Positions 11,157-22,478 of a stretch of DNA of 64,000 nucleotides are shown in pieces. Within the stretch, counting starts at the first letter, position 1. Each line of letters opens with the position of its first letter. The stretch is from Liolophura sinensis. Lineage: Eukaryota; Mollusca; Polyplacophora; Chitonida; Chitonidae. The position numbers and the translations under genes were made by a program. The stretch covers positions 3,883,001 through 3,947,000 of the forward strand of contig NC_088299.1 of assembly GCF_032854445.1 (NCBI RefSeq), in the 5' to 3' direction. The notes beneath the pieces were generated by a model that was not told where the DNA came from, searched no databases, and worked only from the letters and a program-made list of their open reading frames with translations.

Positions 11157-11342
11157 TTACTTATTTATTTATTTGATTGGTGCTTTACGCCGTACTCAAG
11201 AATATTTCACTTATACAACGGCAGCCAGGATTATGGTGGGTGGAAACAGGGGAGAGCCCGGGGGAAACCCACGACTACCGCAGGTTGCTGGGAGACCTTC
11301 CCACGTACGGCCGGAGAGGAAGCCAGCATGAGCTGGACTTGA
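11157..11342 (-). mobile_element. SINE-A, 5'-truncated
   Basis: (ATTT)n tail, GATTGGTGCTTTACGCCGTA, a well-preserved body, and AGCCAGCATGAGCTGGACTT. It ends at the B box, so the tRNA head is lost. It lies between array units I and II. Confidence 0.9.
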
Positions 11343-12174
11343 AAATAAACAATTTCGTGATAGATATCTATGCAATTAATCGACCCTATGAATAACTGCT
11401 TGTCGTGATTAAAAGTTGAATCACAGTAATGTCCCTTTTTCTCCGTTCTAGGATATGTGAAATACACGACACAAATGTTTGGAGCTTTCTCAGTCACTGC
11501 AGCGGTATTGGTTTTAATACTAGTACGTACGAACAAGATCTGAAGTTCACTTAGCAAATCATATTGCACTGTTCGAAAAAAGCGTTCGTTCCATTACAGT
11601 TAACGGTAATTGAAATGTCCAATAAATCCAGTCAAATTATAAAACTAAATCTTTGTCGTCAAATTGCATCAGAATTTGTAACAAAGATTAGTGTATTTTC
11701 CAAGCAAACAAAGCCCCCCACGTTCTTCATGTGCAAGACCAGCTACCTCGTGTAATCCCGAAAAATATCTCAGTAGCCTTTCATTGGCTCCTTATTAACA
11801 TGTAAAGCATTATTAATACCATCTCTAGGCTGTTGCTCACATACTCTTGTATTGTCTCTACTAATACACGAGTACGTGATTGTGTGAAAATATGCGGCAA
11901 TCTGGCTGGCGGTCAGCGCCAAGCTGTCCGACCTTAAACATTATCTAGACAAACTTAACAAATTATTTCCTCACAAGAACCTCTAATTCTCACATTTGCT
12001 ATTGCTAGAACCGAGAGTCATTCGTCAAGGATGCAAAATTTTAAAAATAGGCCAATAGTCAAATTATGTACGGGTTATTAACCTACACAAATATCAGTGT
12101 AACTTCAGCCTTGGTAGTCTAATGAATCAAAGGCCAAAGAGATTTGGTGGACGGGCCCCGAGCTTACTGGCGCC

Positions 12175-12300
12175 TTAGTAATTGGCAACAGGAGTATTTT
12201 CCTCAGGAGTTTTCTCCAACTTTATACATGTACCATATCCTATCAGGATTTTATGCTTGCTCTTCTTTATGCTCCGATGATGCCTACGGATGAACTTTGT
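12175..12300 (-). pseudogene. Possible C-terminal coding fragment, copy near 12.2 kb
   Basis: The minus strand reads FIRRHHRSIKKSKHK... to VANY and a TAA, aligned with FIRRNHRCTKRQLKR... to LTNS and TAA at 20940-21137. The stop and following GGCGC are shared with the copy at 13660. The hydrophobic stretch that precedes FIRR in the 21-kb copy is absent here, so this copy is truncated or rearranged. The function is unknown. Confidence 0.3.
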
Positions 12301-13454
12301 GCGCAGTGTATTGTACATCATGTTTAAACCGCATGCATGATAATTTCAACTTTGTGGTCAACCTGATCCTTAACTGTGTAGAGCTAATGTGACTGTTGCG
12401 CGAACGAAACGCAAGCTCTGTGTCCGTTAGAGTGGGTAGTGAAACATTATTAGCTCCGAAAGGACCTTTCAGCATTAATATACACCAACGTAATCAGTCA
12501 CTCGTCGCAGAAACGTATGCAACTTAAGTATCCATTTGACTGACATGTTAAGTTGTGCGAGTAAAAACTTGAGCGGTCATGTTGAAAATATTCAAGTGAT
12601 TTATGTCACATTTATTGTATAACAATACTGTAAATATGTTATTAATGCAGCCCATACAAATTTGCAAATTTGTGGCACACGTGAACTCAGATTTTCTCAA
12701 AAAACGACTTTTCTTTGGAACAATACATCTTTTCTTAATGGACGAGAGATTTATTTCTGGTGTTTACCACAAAGCACAAGTGACAATAGCAAATCTGGCT
12801 TAAAGTCTTGCTCTAGACAGTAGTCATTACAAGTTCCGCTGTTTTAACTCCCATTTTGCAGTTATACATGTCGTAATCGAAGAATACCTGGCGCTCATCT
12901 TCACTGAGGACATGACGCAGAACGGGTGCTTAATCCACACTCCAATCTAATCTGTATTGGCACTGGCATGTTTGCATTAACATCGACAAAAGACAAGCCA
13001 GGTGGGCCAGCAAACAAAAGCACCCTTTGCAGTTCTCGTCACATCGATGGAAATATATATCGCAGACGGCTGCGTTCTTACTATTAGCGCTATGTTATAA
13101 GTTCCTCTTGAAGTAATTGACAATTGACTCGATTTGAGGGCTCTGATTGGCTATTGACCCAGAGCTCTTTTCCGATTTTATGCACTTTTGACGTTTATGT
13201 ACGCCAGTAAATTTTATAGAATAAATCATGACCTTTTCTGTAATGACTGAAACACTTTTTAACCTCTAGAAGCCCATGTTCGACATGATTTGTATTCAGT
13301 GGAGCCAAAAGAAAAAACTAAAAGCTTCCGCGCGTACATATTTTCGCCGTTGTATAAGTACATTATTATTTTAAGAAAACGGTATAAATCACCTAATAAT
13401 TATGGAGTCAGAAAGTGGATTTACCGTTTACAATAGCATTTTCCTTATTTTCAG

Positions 13455-13525
13455 CAACATTGGCTATAGGTCTGACAATCTGTAATGCAGACACTTGCTA
13501 TGACAGGGAGTCAACAGTGAAGGAG
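13455..13525 (+). other. Exon-like block with good splice borders, plus strand
   Basis: A strong acceptor (TTCCTTATTTTCAG) and donor (GAG|GTGAGA) bound 71 bases. In one frame these read TLAIGLTICNADTCYDREST then VKE: a short hydrophobic stretch followed by a Cys-containing polar stretch, like the end of a signal peptide and the start of a secreted protein. No partner exon was found, and the array's other coding-like frames are on the minus strand. Chance is a real possibility. Confidence 0.15.
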
Positions 13526-13659
13526 GTGAGATTACAAAAACGTGTAATCGTCAAATTATATATACAAGTTACGTGAGTAAGGTAAAATCGATTTTATTTC
13601 GTTTATTTCGAGACCAGATCACAGAGATTTCATTGAAGGACAGTAGGCCTACTAGCGCC

Positions 13660-13740
13660 TTAGCAATTAACCAACACCTTTCTGCAGAGAATTTTTCCCA
13701 GAACCATATAACATGTCATATTACCATAGCATTTGTAACC
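13660..13740 (-). pseudogene. Possible C-terminal coding fragment, copy near 13.7 kb
   Basis: The minus frame ends YMVLGKILCRKVLVNC then TAA GGCGC, with the stop aligned to those at 12175 and 20940. Only the last roughly 20 codons can be aligned. Confidence 0.25.
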
Positions 13741-13836
13741 AGTAAATAATACCCCTCTTCACTTTGTGGATTTGTTAAAAACGGTAGAAACCATGTTGAC
13801 AAAGTATCAAAAGACATAATTTTTCGGGTTTCATTT

Positions 13837-13880
13837 TTGTTGATTTTCTTATTGTTGATTTTCTTTTGTTGATTTTCTCT
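13837..13880. repeat. Short tandem repeat, TTGTTGATTTTCTT unit
   Basis: Three near-perfect copies of a 14-15 bp unit. Confidence 0.9.
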
Positions 13881-14359
13881 TTGTTTTTGTGTGTTTCATT
13901 AATCATTCTTAATGTCTCTCTTTAGGCATTTCAAACGCACAGCACAATGCTCTTCAGATCTTCTGCTCTGCGCTTATAGCTTGGTATACAATCCTGTATC
14001 CACATAATTCTGCTGTAAGAAACCATGTTACAGAAACACATACATAGGCAGATGAGCAGTTTTCAGGTTTAAGTCCAAACTGATTGCTAGGTACTTGACA
14101 ACTTATCGCATAGTCAAGTGGCCAGGGCCCATAGTTTAAACTCTTTAATTTTCAGGATGCCAGCTAGGAATATATATAAACGAATTTTTTTTTATGTTTT
14201 TCTCACTTGTTTATCCTGTCAACGAAAATTACTCTATATTCAACAGCCAACTGCTTAAGGTCAACATAGATATTATATTGCTTGGAAAAGGTATGCTCCT
14301 TTCTCATGACGGAATCCCCACACAATTACGCCAGACATTCGTTAATGTGAGAACGTCAA

Positions 14360-14668
14360 TTACAAAAACGTCGTGCTATGTTTTTCCAATATCTTGACCG
14401 AGTTCTCATCCAGTCTTAAGAAAACAACACCGCCTTCATTTTTTCCACAGGCGATCAATGTGAAGTACTCCGTATGGGCTTTGTTCTTTGGCGCCTGAAG
14501 TTGGTGAATAGCGACAGATATTTTTAAACTTTTTCGGCTGCTTTAGCATCGTCTAAAATGCCTGAGCGGGATGAGCAAATTGGCAAATGTTGGGGATATT
14601 CTGGACAGCAGATTCTCTTTCCCCTTTAAGTGTCGGAAAGAACATGGACCAAAGTCTGTCGCCACTGT
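14360..14668 (-). pseudogene. Decayed minus-strand coding-like block, unit II (unrecognised family)
   Basis: The minus strand reads VATDFGPCSFRHLKGKENLL..., then hits a stop, then resumes as KAHTEYFTLIACGKN followed by EGGVVFLRLDENSVKILEKH and ends TTFL-TAA. The end matches unit III (GGGIVFLTLKGNCVKILEK ... HFL-TAA), including the stop codon. The internal stop argues that this copy is not intact. The C-terminal part looks like two beta strands with a conserved NS/NC-V-K-I-L-E-K motif; no known family is recognised. Confidence 0.35.
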
Positions 14669-14999
14669 TTGATGCTAGAGATTTTCAACTGGATATGAGT
14701 ATGAAGAAAGTTTCTCCCTCTTCTGTAACAACGACCCGTCTGAGCTTGACCGACAAAACAAAGAACGAGAAGTACGCTGGCGATAATCCCTAAAACGGGA
14801 TGAAAAGAATTACCTAAAATCTACCGCTTTCACACACTTTTTGTAAATAATATGAGTGACTTTCTACTGTGTGGGAATTCAGATAACGACTTCTTCAGGT
14901 ACATCTCAAAGAGAAGATTTTGGCGTAAAAGACAAACTACCGTGGTTTAATTTCTGAAGATAATGGCGTTCATCCCGCTTTGTGTGATGATGTCTCCAT

Positions 15000-16190
15000 T
15001 TCTTCTAGAAAAAAAAGCAACAAATCATAAGATGAGAAAATTATTACTAACAGAAAACTCATCAATAACCATTATATATATATAATCCCGAAAATTCCTG
15101 GACAAGTTCGCATTTCAAAAGTAGCAAACGTGCCGATCGTGTCACTTATAGGACTGTTACCCTCTTAACTGTTGATTCTATATTTACGTAGTCTGACGAA
15201 GCCGGAATATTCCATCCGGATTTAGACGCTCTCATCAGTAAAAGACTATATATTTTTGTAATTATCTGTATTGTTTTGTATATTATTGTCAGTTGTATTA
15301 TTTGTTTATTTTGTTCATATATATGTATTGAACTTATTCAAGGGTCTTCGTGTGTTTTTGTTTGGTCTTGTGTAAGGCCTATCGCTAATTTGAGAGTCAA
15401 GCAAGCCAGTTGTTTCTCATCTTTACTCTCCGGTAGTGGTAACCTTAGGCCTATAAATTGCAGGGATGTTAACATTCTTTTGATCAAATATCTTTGTCAA
15501 GAAAATACACGATAGCCTATCAGTCACGTGATGAGTTCCAACCATCATGTTGTTGGTTTGTACACATATATCACCAACGTCATCATCAATAATTCACGAT
15601 AAATTGTAAGTCGATAGTAATGTCTTCACATGGCTGCCATTTACCAAAGCTGATAATTGTCAAGACGAACAGAGTAGGATATTTAACGCCCGGTCGTGCC
15701 GGGAAGGATGTGTGTATTAAAATAGACACCCCTCCCTTATTTCTCCCCAGGGATGATCTCCGACACTAGCATTATGTGTCCCTTATGGTGGTATTTGTTT
15801 CACATCACCGTGGTGGCGTACCATAATGTCACCGCTGAACCAATAACAGGGGAAAAGTGAGGAAACAGAAGTTAAGTTTAAAAAGTGAAAAAAAAAATGT
15901 CTTCATGTACGTAGGCTTGAACCGAAGATACGTAAGGAACGAAGTACCGCAAAGATTTTAGATGAAACATTTTGCCGTTAAGGCCTTGTGGTGCCTAATT
16001 TGTGCTAACGACGTATTTTCTTTTGTCTGACGTACGTTAGGCCAAAGTCTTTCAATCAAATCGTAAATTATTGGTATGGAAATTGAGGCATATTTCGTTA
16101 TTTCATCTACATACATGATACACACATAATAAAAAAAATATGTCCACCCATTCAATTGCACTGCTCAAATGAACTAATTGCCAAATAATT
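15000..16190. other. Unit II-specific insert, unclassified
   Basis: This stretch has no counterpart in units I and III, so it is probably an insertion. It contains an (AT)n run near 15074, a near-palindrome at 15203-15219 (CCGGAATATTCCATCCGG), and a GC-richer block at 15680-15850 with short hairpin potential (GCCCGGTCGTGCCGGG). No coding frame of note was found. It may be a decayed non-autonomous mobile element. Confidence 0.3.
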
Positions 16191-16345
16191 GTACGTGGGA
16201 AGGTCTTCCAACAAATTGCGGATGGCCGTGGGTTTTCCCTCGCGTTTCCCCCAGTTTCCTCCCACCGGGAGAATGCTAGCGGCCGTCGTATAAGTCAAAT
16301 TACGTGCGACGTACGTAAAGCATCTATCAAATCAAAACTACCAAA
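16191..16345 (+). mobile_element. SINE-A, diverged, 5'-truncated
   Basis: TACGTGGGAAGGTCTTCCAA, GCGGATGGCCGTGGGTTTTC, CAGTTTCCTCCCACC and GGCCGTCGTATAAGT are in order, then a decayed 3' end and A-rich tail. The head is absent. Confidence 0.85.
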
Positions 16346-17307
16346 ATAAACAAGTAAATCAAATTATTGTTTTTCTAATTTAACAGTCAAATCTTCTATT
16401 TCAGATGAAGTAATCTGGTAATAACCTACCATATATATTATTCAACAAATGCGGTTCAATCAATCTAATTCCGCAGCTATATTGCGAATACATCAGCTGC
16501 ACAATATACTGTATTAAAACAAGCCGAGGCAATCCAACCATCAGTATGTATTTATGTTCATGGACCTTTCTCTAGAATTATTCTCAAAATAAACTCAGAA
16601 CATGTCATGCTCAACTTGATTGTTGTCAGGGATGGTAAACTATAGGTCAGGCTTCCTCCTTATGCCAGGTAACGTATTCTAACCCAAACCCCTTCCGTTC
16701 TACATGGCTGTAGCAAGATATGGAGCGTAAATCAATTGAGAGTGACAGCAATGAGTCCAGATGCAGTTATCGATAGACAATCGCCCCGGATAACTGTTAT
16801 GATAGCTTTATATAAACTGACTTAAGGCAAAAAGAATCTCCTTTGCACTGCGCAGAGCAAGAGTAATTCATTTCTACAATAGCATCAATTTGAATAATCC
16901 CTGGATGCGCAATCCTTTTGGGAATTGTTTTATTGTACGATTGTTTGAACTAGTGGCCCACTCATTGGTTCTATGCAAAAATAATTTTCCTTTTTTTTTT
17001 CTAACTTTATACTCGAGCAGATGACAGCCTTTAAACCGCCCAGACAGTAAATCAACCCTCCAGGCTACATTTACAGCCTATAGCTGCATCGGCATTAAAT
17101 CAAAATACACTCGGCCCTGGAACCCGATGATATCTAACCAGATTGGGTCTTGGCTAGATACGGCGAATGAAAACTGGAACAGGAAAATTAAAGGTGCAGA
17201 AAAAACAATCAAAGTGTCAGAGATTGCCGTTAATCTGACAGGCCTCGAGTGAATACAGCATCGCCGGAAGTTGACGGTAATTTTTCTCCACTTTCATTGA
17301 CTACTCA

Positions 17308-17595
17308 GACCCAGGATCAAACCCGGGTCGGGTCATATCAAAGACTTTAAACATGAGGCTTGTTGCTGCCTCGCCTGACTGAGAGGATAGAGCAAAAAAA
17401 AAAAAAGAACTGGTTGGCCCGGTTTCAGTATAATGTGATTGGGTGGGGTGTCATGTCTGGTGTCTTCGGCATGATGCTTCAGTGGCGGCAGCGCAAGAAG
17501 ACACAGTTTATGTACACACACCTAATGACTCTTCGTCGTCATATGACTGAAAAATTTCTAAATACGACATAAAACCCCAAGCATTCATTCTCCCT
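17308..17595 (+). mobile_element. SINE-B variant copy
   Basis: The body carries the alternative middle segment GTCATGTCTGGTGTCTTCGG with CATGATGCTTCAGTGGCGGC, then CGTCATATGACTGAAAAATT and a diverged 3' end. The head is degenerate, and an A-run follows 'gatagagc'. It belongs to the same variant as the reverse copy at 33.1 kb. Confidence 0.8.
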
Positions 17596-18010
17596 TCCAG
17601 AATACAATTTCCAATTTCCGATTTCAAAATTAAATTATAATTGCATTTCAGTTATGAATCTCCTGTGTCAGCTGTAAGAAAATATAAGATCTAGATTGTA
17701 TTCGTAGCCCAGCGTCTTTGCAACGTTTATTGTTGTCTGCTCCCATGTGGGTGGTGCCAAAAATTCACCAAATACTAAAGTGGCAAAGAATTGGATATAT
17801 GCATGCTAAATCTTCCTACCCCTATACTTTTTTGAGCTGAAGTACCTAAGTGGATAGCTGGTTATGTTCAAAGGGCGATCCGAGAATTCGAGCAAAGTCA
17901 TCTGAGAGAGGTCCGGCGCAAGTTAGATACTTTCCATCAATTTCAGAAGGTGACTTAATGTCAATTTACGCAAATAAATGTGTGTCGCCGAAGACACCAG
18001 ATGGATTCCT

Positions 18011-19458
18011 TCACAAAGTGTGACTCTACATTATCTTCCAAATGTGCAGATGAGACAGAGAAAATCTACAGCAAATGAATAAAGGCTGCTCGACACGTAC
18101 ATTTAAACTGACAAATATATTAAGCAATTAAATGAATAATCCATGTTAGAGAACAACAGAATAAATAAATCCAAAATTGAATAAATAAAAATTAAGTAAG
18201 TTGATAAAGAATTGAAAATATAAATATTGATGAGTTTTGTCGGTGAATGTGATAAACCTTCTGAAGCATAGAAGCCAATAAACAATAATATGTCTACTTA
18301 CGTTCGGTTGTACTCCTAGCATTGCGCGATGAGATCTAAATTCATCATGGTTACACGTAACTTTTTACCAACGTGCCGAACGAACCACAGACAAGTGAAG
18401 TGTTTAATTACTGTATTACTGCATGCTTTTTATGCTTAATGAATACATCAGTCTTTACTGTCTATTGTTTTTGTTATAGATACATCACCCAGCTAAAGGA
18501 TGAAGGGAATAAAAACTCCAGGTAAAATGAAACGGTGGGATGCACAGAAGGTCGGACGAATGCGCGGCTAGGTAATGTAGCTTACGAAAACTAATTACAT
18601 AGGCACGCCATGCAGATATGTATTTTTTTAAATCATAACTCTTCATTTAATTTGTATTTTATTGGATATTATTATTTACTGCGGACTGGAACCCAAAGCT
18701 AAGCCTTCATGACTTGATATTTAGATATTGTTTCTTCTGCAGGACATCCATTATATCCAGTGACCAACTTCAAAATGTACCTTTCGAAGTTGCACCATGC
18801 AAGGGATGACCTGTTACAGAGACCAAAGATGTAGCCGAGATAGAGTTATGTATGGTACATGAATTTCCCTGTATGTGTGAACACACTGTGGAATACGATG
18901 AACTAATTGCTCCATAATGTCCACATGTCCAAACTCTAACTAATCCTTCCATTCGGGAAACCATGGTGTCGACGTTTGATGCTCATATTATGACTATCAG
19001 ATACAACTCAATCAGAATCTATGCACTCGGCGTCACAGACAAAATTGAATAGTATTGCAACAGTATGTTGGGCGAAGAAACGCGTTTATGAAGTTATTCC
19101 TTAATAACATAATATCATCTTCACAAACACAGGCCTCTCCAAACAATATGGCTGAAGGTTGATAATATTTGTAAGAATCAGAACTGTCTTTTCTTTGTTA
19201 ATTAAACTTCTATATAATAAACACATAGCGCATGCTGTAGGATATCGAGAATTGACAGCTCTCGGAAACTGATTTCCAAGGAGGGAAATAATAAAAAAGC
19301 ACTTCCTGGGCTGTCTTCTTTGGGTTTATCTTCTGTCTGTTCAAAGTTTCCGCGTTATGATGTACAATCAAAGAAACACGCACACACATTTCAGTCGTTA
19401 GAGAGTATATTAGTGTGTGTGCGCGCATCTATCTAAATTATAATGATAAGATTTCAAT
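18011..19458. other. Spacer between array units, nothing recognised
   Basis: AT-rich DNA without convincing frames. A run of AAATAAAT-like sequence at 18160-18230 is low complexity. Confidence 0.45.
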
Positions 19459-19577
19459 TATAATTTATTTATTTATTTCATTGATGTTTTACGCCGTAAT
19501 CAAGAATATTTCACTTATACGACGGCAGCCAGCATTATGATGGGAGGAAACGGTGGAAACCCACGACCATCCGCAAG
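19459..19577 (-). mobile_element. SINE-A, 5'-truncated
   Basis: (ATTT)n tail, TTTTACGCCGTAATCAAGAA, ACGACGGCAGCCAGCATTAT, then CCCACGACCATCCGCAAGTT, where the match stops. The 'gcagagcccggg' segment is deleted. Confidence 0.88.
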
Positions 19578-20504
19578 TTACTTGCAAAAAGCTGTCGACT
19601 GAACAGCATCACGAACAACAGCGCAAGTTCTTCGCTGGCGTTCGTTAAAAAGATGGTAAAAAGTACAAAAAAGGGCACTAAATTCATTAAGTGGATATAA
19701 TGGAGAGCTTTTATTTGCCTGTTCAAGGCACCAGTCTTTGTCTGAGTACCTTTCGCTCGAAAGAAATGATGGAAATAAACAAGTTTGTGATAGACTTTTT
19801 CTGTGAATGGTCGCTGACTCAACGTGATATCTTTCTTTAGAATACTACACATGTCTGTGTCACTATACTCTACACGAAGCCTCCGATATTTGGGCTTTTG
19901 AGTTATTGAGGAGCTGTGTCTTGTCTTCGTCAGAAATGTCTTTGTAGAATCGATCCCAGTTTTTTATACAGCGTTCATTGTAATGCCACTGGCATGTTTA
20001 CAATTACCTCGGTAAAATGACGACATTTCTGGATCAGTAAGCCAATCCGGTCTATGTAATCTTCATTATATTGAGCAAAACATATTTTTCACATGGTTAC
20101 GTTCTTACTAAGACCGCTCTGTTATAATTTCCTCCTCAGTAATGGATCTTGGTGTTTATTATAAGTTGTTTGATAGCCTTTCTCTGCTTATCGACCCACA
20201 ATTTGTTTTACTCGCTGCCGCGTCTAGGCGCCTTTGGTGCTCATGTGTATCACTAGAGGTTGCAAGAAACACCTTGGTCATTGTTTCATTGCCGAAAACA
20301 CTTCTTGGTCATTAGAAGCCGAATGAAGTCGTATGTACTCCATAAATTGGTTTATCCCTTGTAGTGTTCCATTAATAAACAGTACTGACGTCGGAATAAA
20401 GAAGGAAATGCTCAGCATGTATGATTTGGTATACGGCTTAACAATATCGAGATGAGTCGTCGTTAGTTGTGCGTACATATAATATGTCTAATTGTGGCAG
20501 GGCG

Positions 20505-20565
20505 AGTCAATGTCACTAAAGTTCTGCCACCATTGAAGTATCATGCCAAAAACACCAGACATGAT
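20505..20565 (-). mobile_element. SINE-B variant fragment
   Basis: A short block (CTGCCACCATTGAAGTATCA, TGCCAAAAACACCAGACATG) corresponds to the variable middle of the SINE-B variant seen at 17.3 and 33.1 kb. Confidence 0.6.
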
Positions 20566-20939
20566 TTCTATCATTTCCCTTAACCTAAATAAGACCTATT
20601 TGTTTAAATAATAGTCCGTTAATTGTACAGATTTGTCTCAGTCAGGCTGGTGGTCAGCGCCAACAAGTCCAACCTTGGATGTCCTCCAAAGAAACTTAAT
20701 TTAACTGTTTGCCAAAGATCCTGTAATACAGATAAGATGTTCAACCGCCAAGGCTGACAGATCATGTTTGCTTTGTTCTCAAGCACTTCAGCAGATCACT
20801 CATCCCCTGTAGATTTAATGAAAACAGAAGAATCGTGAGATTATAGACGGGTTTTGTAACCTAGTGTACTATCGATGTTACGTGGTTAAAGATCAAACAT
20901 CAGAGTAATTAGATGAAGGACAGCATGTTTACAGGCGCC

Positions 20940-21137
20940 TTAGGAATTAGTCAAAAGTAATTCGTAGAAATTTCGCGCAATTATATACCATGCCCTTTTC
21001 AACTGTCGCTTTGTACATCGATGATTCCGACGGATAAAGTATGGAATGAAAACGATAACCAAATTTAACACATATTTGGATGTAGGCCTTACTGGCGAGA
21101 GCTTTTCAAGTATTCGTATTGTTAAATTGTATAACAA
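20940..21137 (-). pseudogene. Coding-like block with a membrane helix, unit III
   Basis: A minus-strand frame includes SKYVLNLVIVFIPYF, a plausible membrane helix, followed at once by IRRNHRCTKRQLKR, a basic cytoplasmic-type stretch, and it ends LLTNS-TAA. The copies at 12175 and 13660 share the end and stop codon. This could be the terminal exon of a duplicated membrane-protein gene or its remains. No promoter or complete gene is visible. Confidence 0.3.
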
Positions 21138-21667
21138 GCTTAAATTTCCTTTCTGTATATAGGGATCATCTCTTGAAACGCAATCTCCTAGTATGCTGAT
21201 ATAGGTGAGAAAACATACAAACCAAAATACTTGTTTCGAACGTAAATATATACAGAGTTATCCAGTCACATATGAAAGCTACCTAATACTAATAAAACTG
21301 GGCAATAATCTCAACAGGTTTACATTCAAATTCAATAGCTCATCCAACCATCTGAGAATACAGAAAACACCAAGTTGTGTGGATTTCACACCTTTTTCCT
21401 ACCAATTTTACGGAGAAAATACACTCCTTGACATTAGCGAATCTAAGATTATTTTAGCAATTATTTTCATGAACTTTCCCAAACAATCGGGTAATTGTTA
21501 AACAAGGATGTAAAACTTACAGTTTTAACGACTTGCAAATGAACACATCCTCTCTTTAATTTCTTTCCGGTTTCCTCAGTGGAAATATCGATCTTTGTAC
21601 AACTGTCCATCTTTTCTTATAGAAAGAGCTCTCGTCAAAAAATTGTCTGGTGGTAATATGTATCAGA

Positions 21668-22015
21668 TTACAAGAAATGCAAGCCCGGATTTTCTCTGGC
21701 GTTTTTTTGTTGTATTATATTGTCAAATGTTGGCCACTTTTCCAATATCTTTACACAGTTGCCCTTGAGGGTTAAGAACACAATTCCGCCCCCATTTTCA
21801 ATAATTTTCTTTTCCAAATTCGATGAAAATGGAATATTCCGGATGTTGTATGACATGAGAAGCTGATCAATGTTGACAGAAATTGATTTATTTTGCTCCA
21901 ACATACGGCATAACGTTAGCTTCGTAACAAATAGCAAATTTTCAAAAGCTGCTGTTGGGATACCCCGAACAACGCATTCTCGTTCCTTTTGAAAGTCAGA
22001 AGATGGACTAAAGTC
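21668..22015 (-). pseudogene. Best-preserved coding-like block, unit III (unrecognised family)
   Basis: One open frame of about 116 codons starts after a possible acceptor (CTCTTGTTAG or CACCAG) and reads VATDFSPSSDFQKERE..., then a central helical stretch (ENLLFVTKLTLCRMLEQNK), then ENGGGIVFLTLKGNCVKILE, ending HFL-TAA. Units I and II carry decayed versions, and the GG-x-VFL...N-S/C-V-K-I-L-E-K motif and stop are shared. The TTGTAATC at the end could alternatively be a splice donor. The family is unknown to me. It may be a functional exon whose paralogues have decayed, or a remnant itself. Confidence 0.4.
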
Positions 22016-22238
22016 AGTCGCCACTGGTGATTCAAAAGATTTCTAACAAGAGTAATTTGACGACTACATTGGCTTGAAGAAACTTCTGTGATTACGACAC
22101 CCAGTCTGGTGCTTAGCTACAAAAGGCTGTGGAAAAATCCCATATAATGGATGGAAAAGGCGACCTAACGCCTTAAGCTTTCACTATGTGCTTATTTTTA
22201 TCCTCACTCATTGAATACTTTTTCCGTATTTGACTGGA

Positions 22239-22478
22239 TTATGTTTCTTTGATACAAATGCAAACCGAAACCTTGCAACTTGTGATGTAAAGTGTAGTCT
22301 GTAAAAGGTAAAATCCTTTTATCCGTGTAAAATGTTCCCAGTCCGTGCATGCATTCAGTATAGATATGTCTGGCTGAACGGTGGAGAAATTATCGGCAGG
22401 TGTACACGTTTGTTTTCTGGAAGTTATACTGATGACATTTAACGCATGTCTAAAATTATAACAAGCTTTTTCCATCAT
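22239..22478 (-). pseudogene. Coding-like block, unit III, similar to 8501-8725
   Basis: An open frame of 79 codons on the minus strand includes CTPADNFSTVQPDISILN. It aligns with the unit I frame at 8501-8725 over about 40 residues at low identity. It lies just upstream (in minus direction) of the better-preserved block at 21668-22015, as a preceding exon would. Confidence 0.25.

Larger units (their letters stand above)
11940..18010. repeat. Degenerate tandem array, unit II
   Basis: Carries the ordered blocks of units I and III plus extra ones. The 'ggcgccttagtaattgg' block occurs twice (12170 and 13655) and matches 20935. A block near 12965-13190 matches 19985-20200. The 'tttttccaatatcttgac' block (14380) matches 21740. 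The 'aatgagtccagatgcagtta' block (16750) matches 23142. Units I and III match again at 17060-17300. Further insertions (15.0-15.9 kb, a SINE-A at 16.2 kb, a SINE-B at 17.3 kb) lengthen this unit. Confidence 0.7.
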
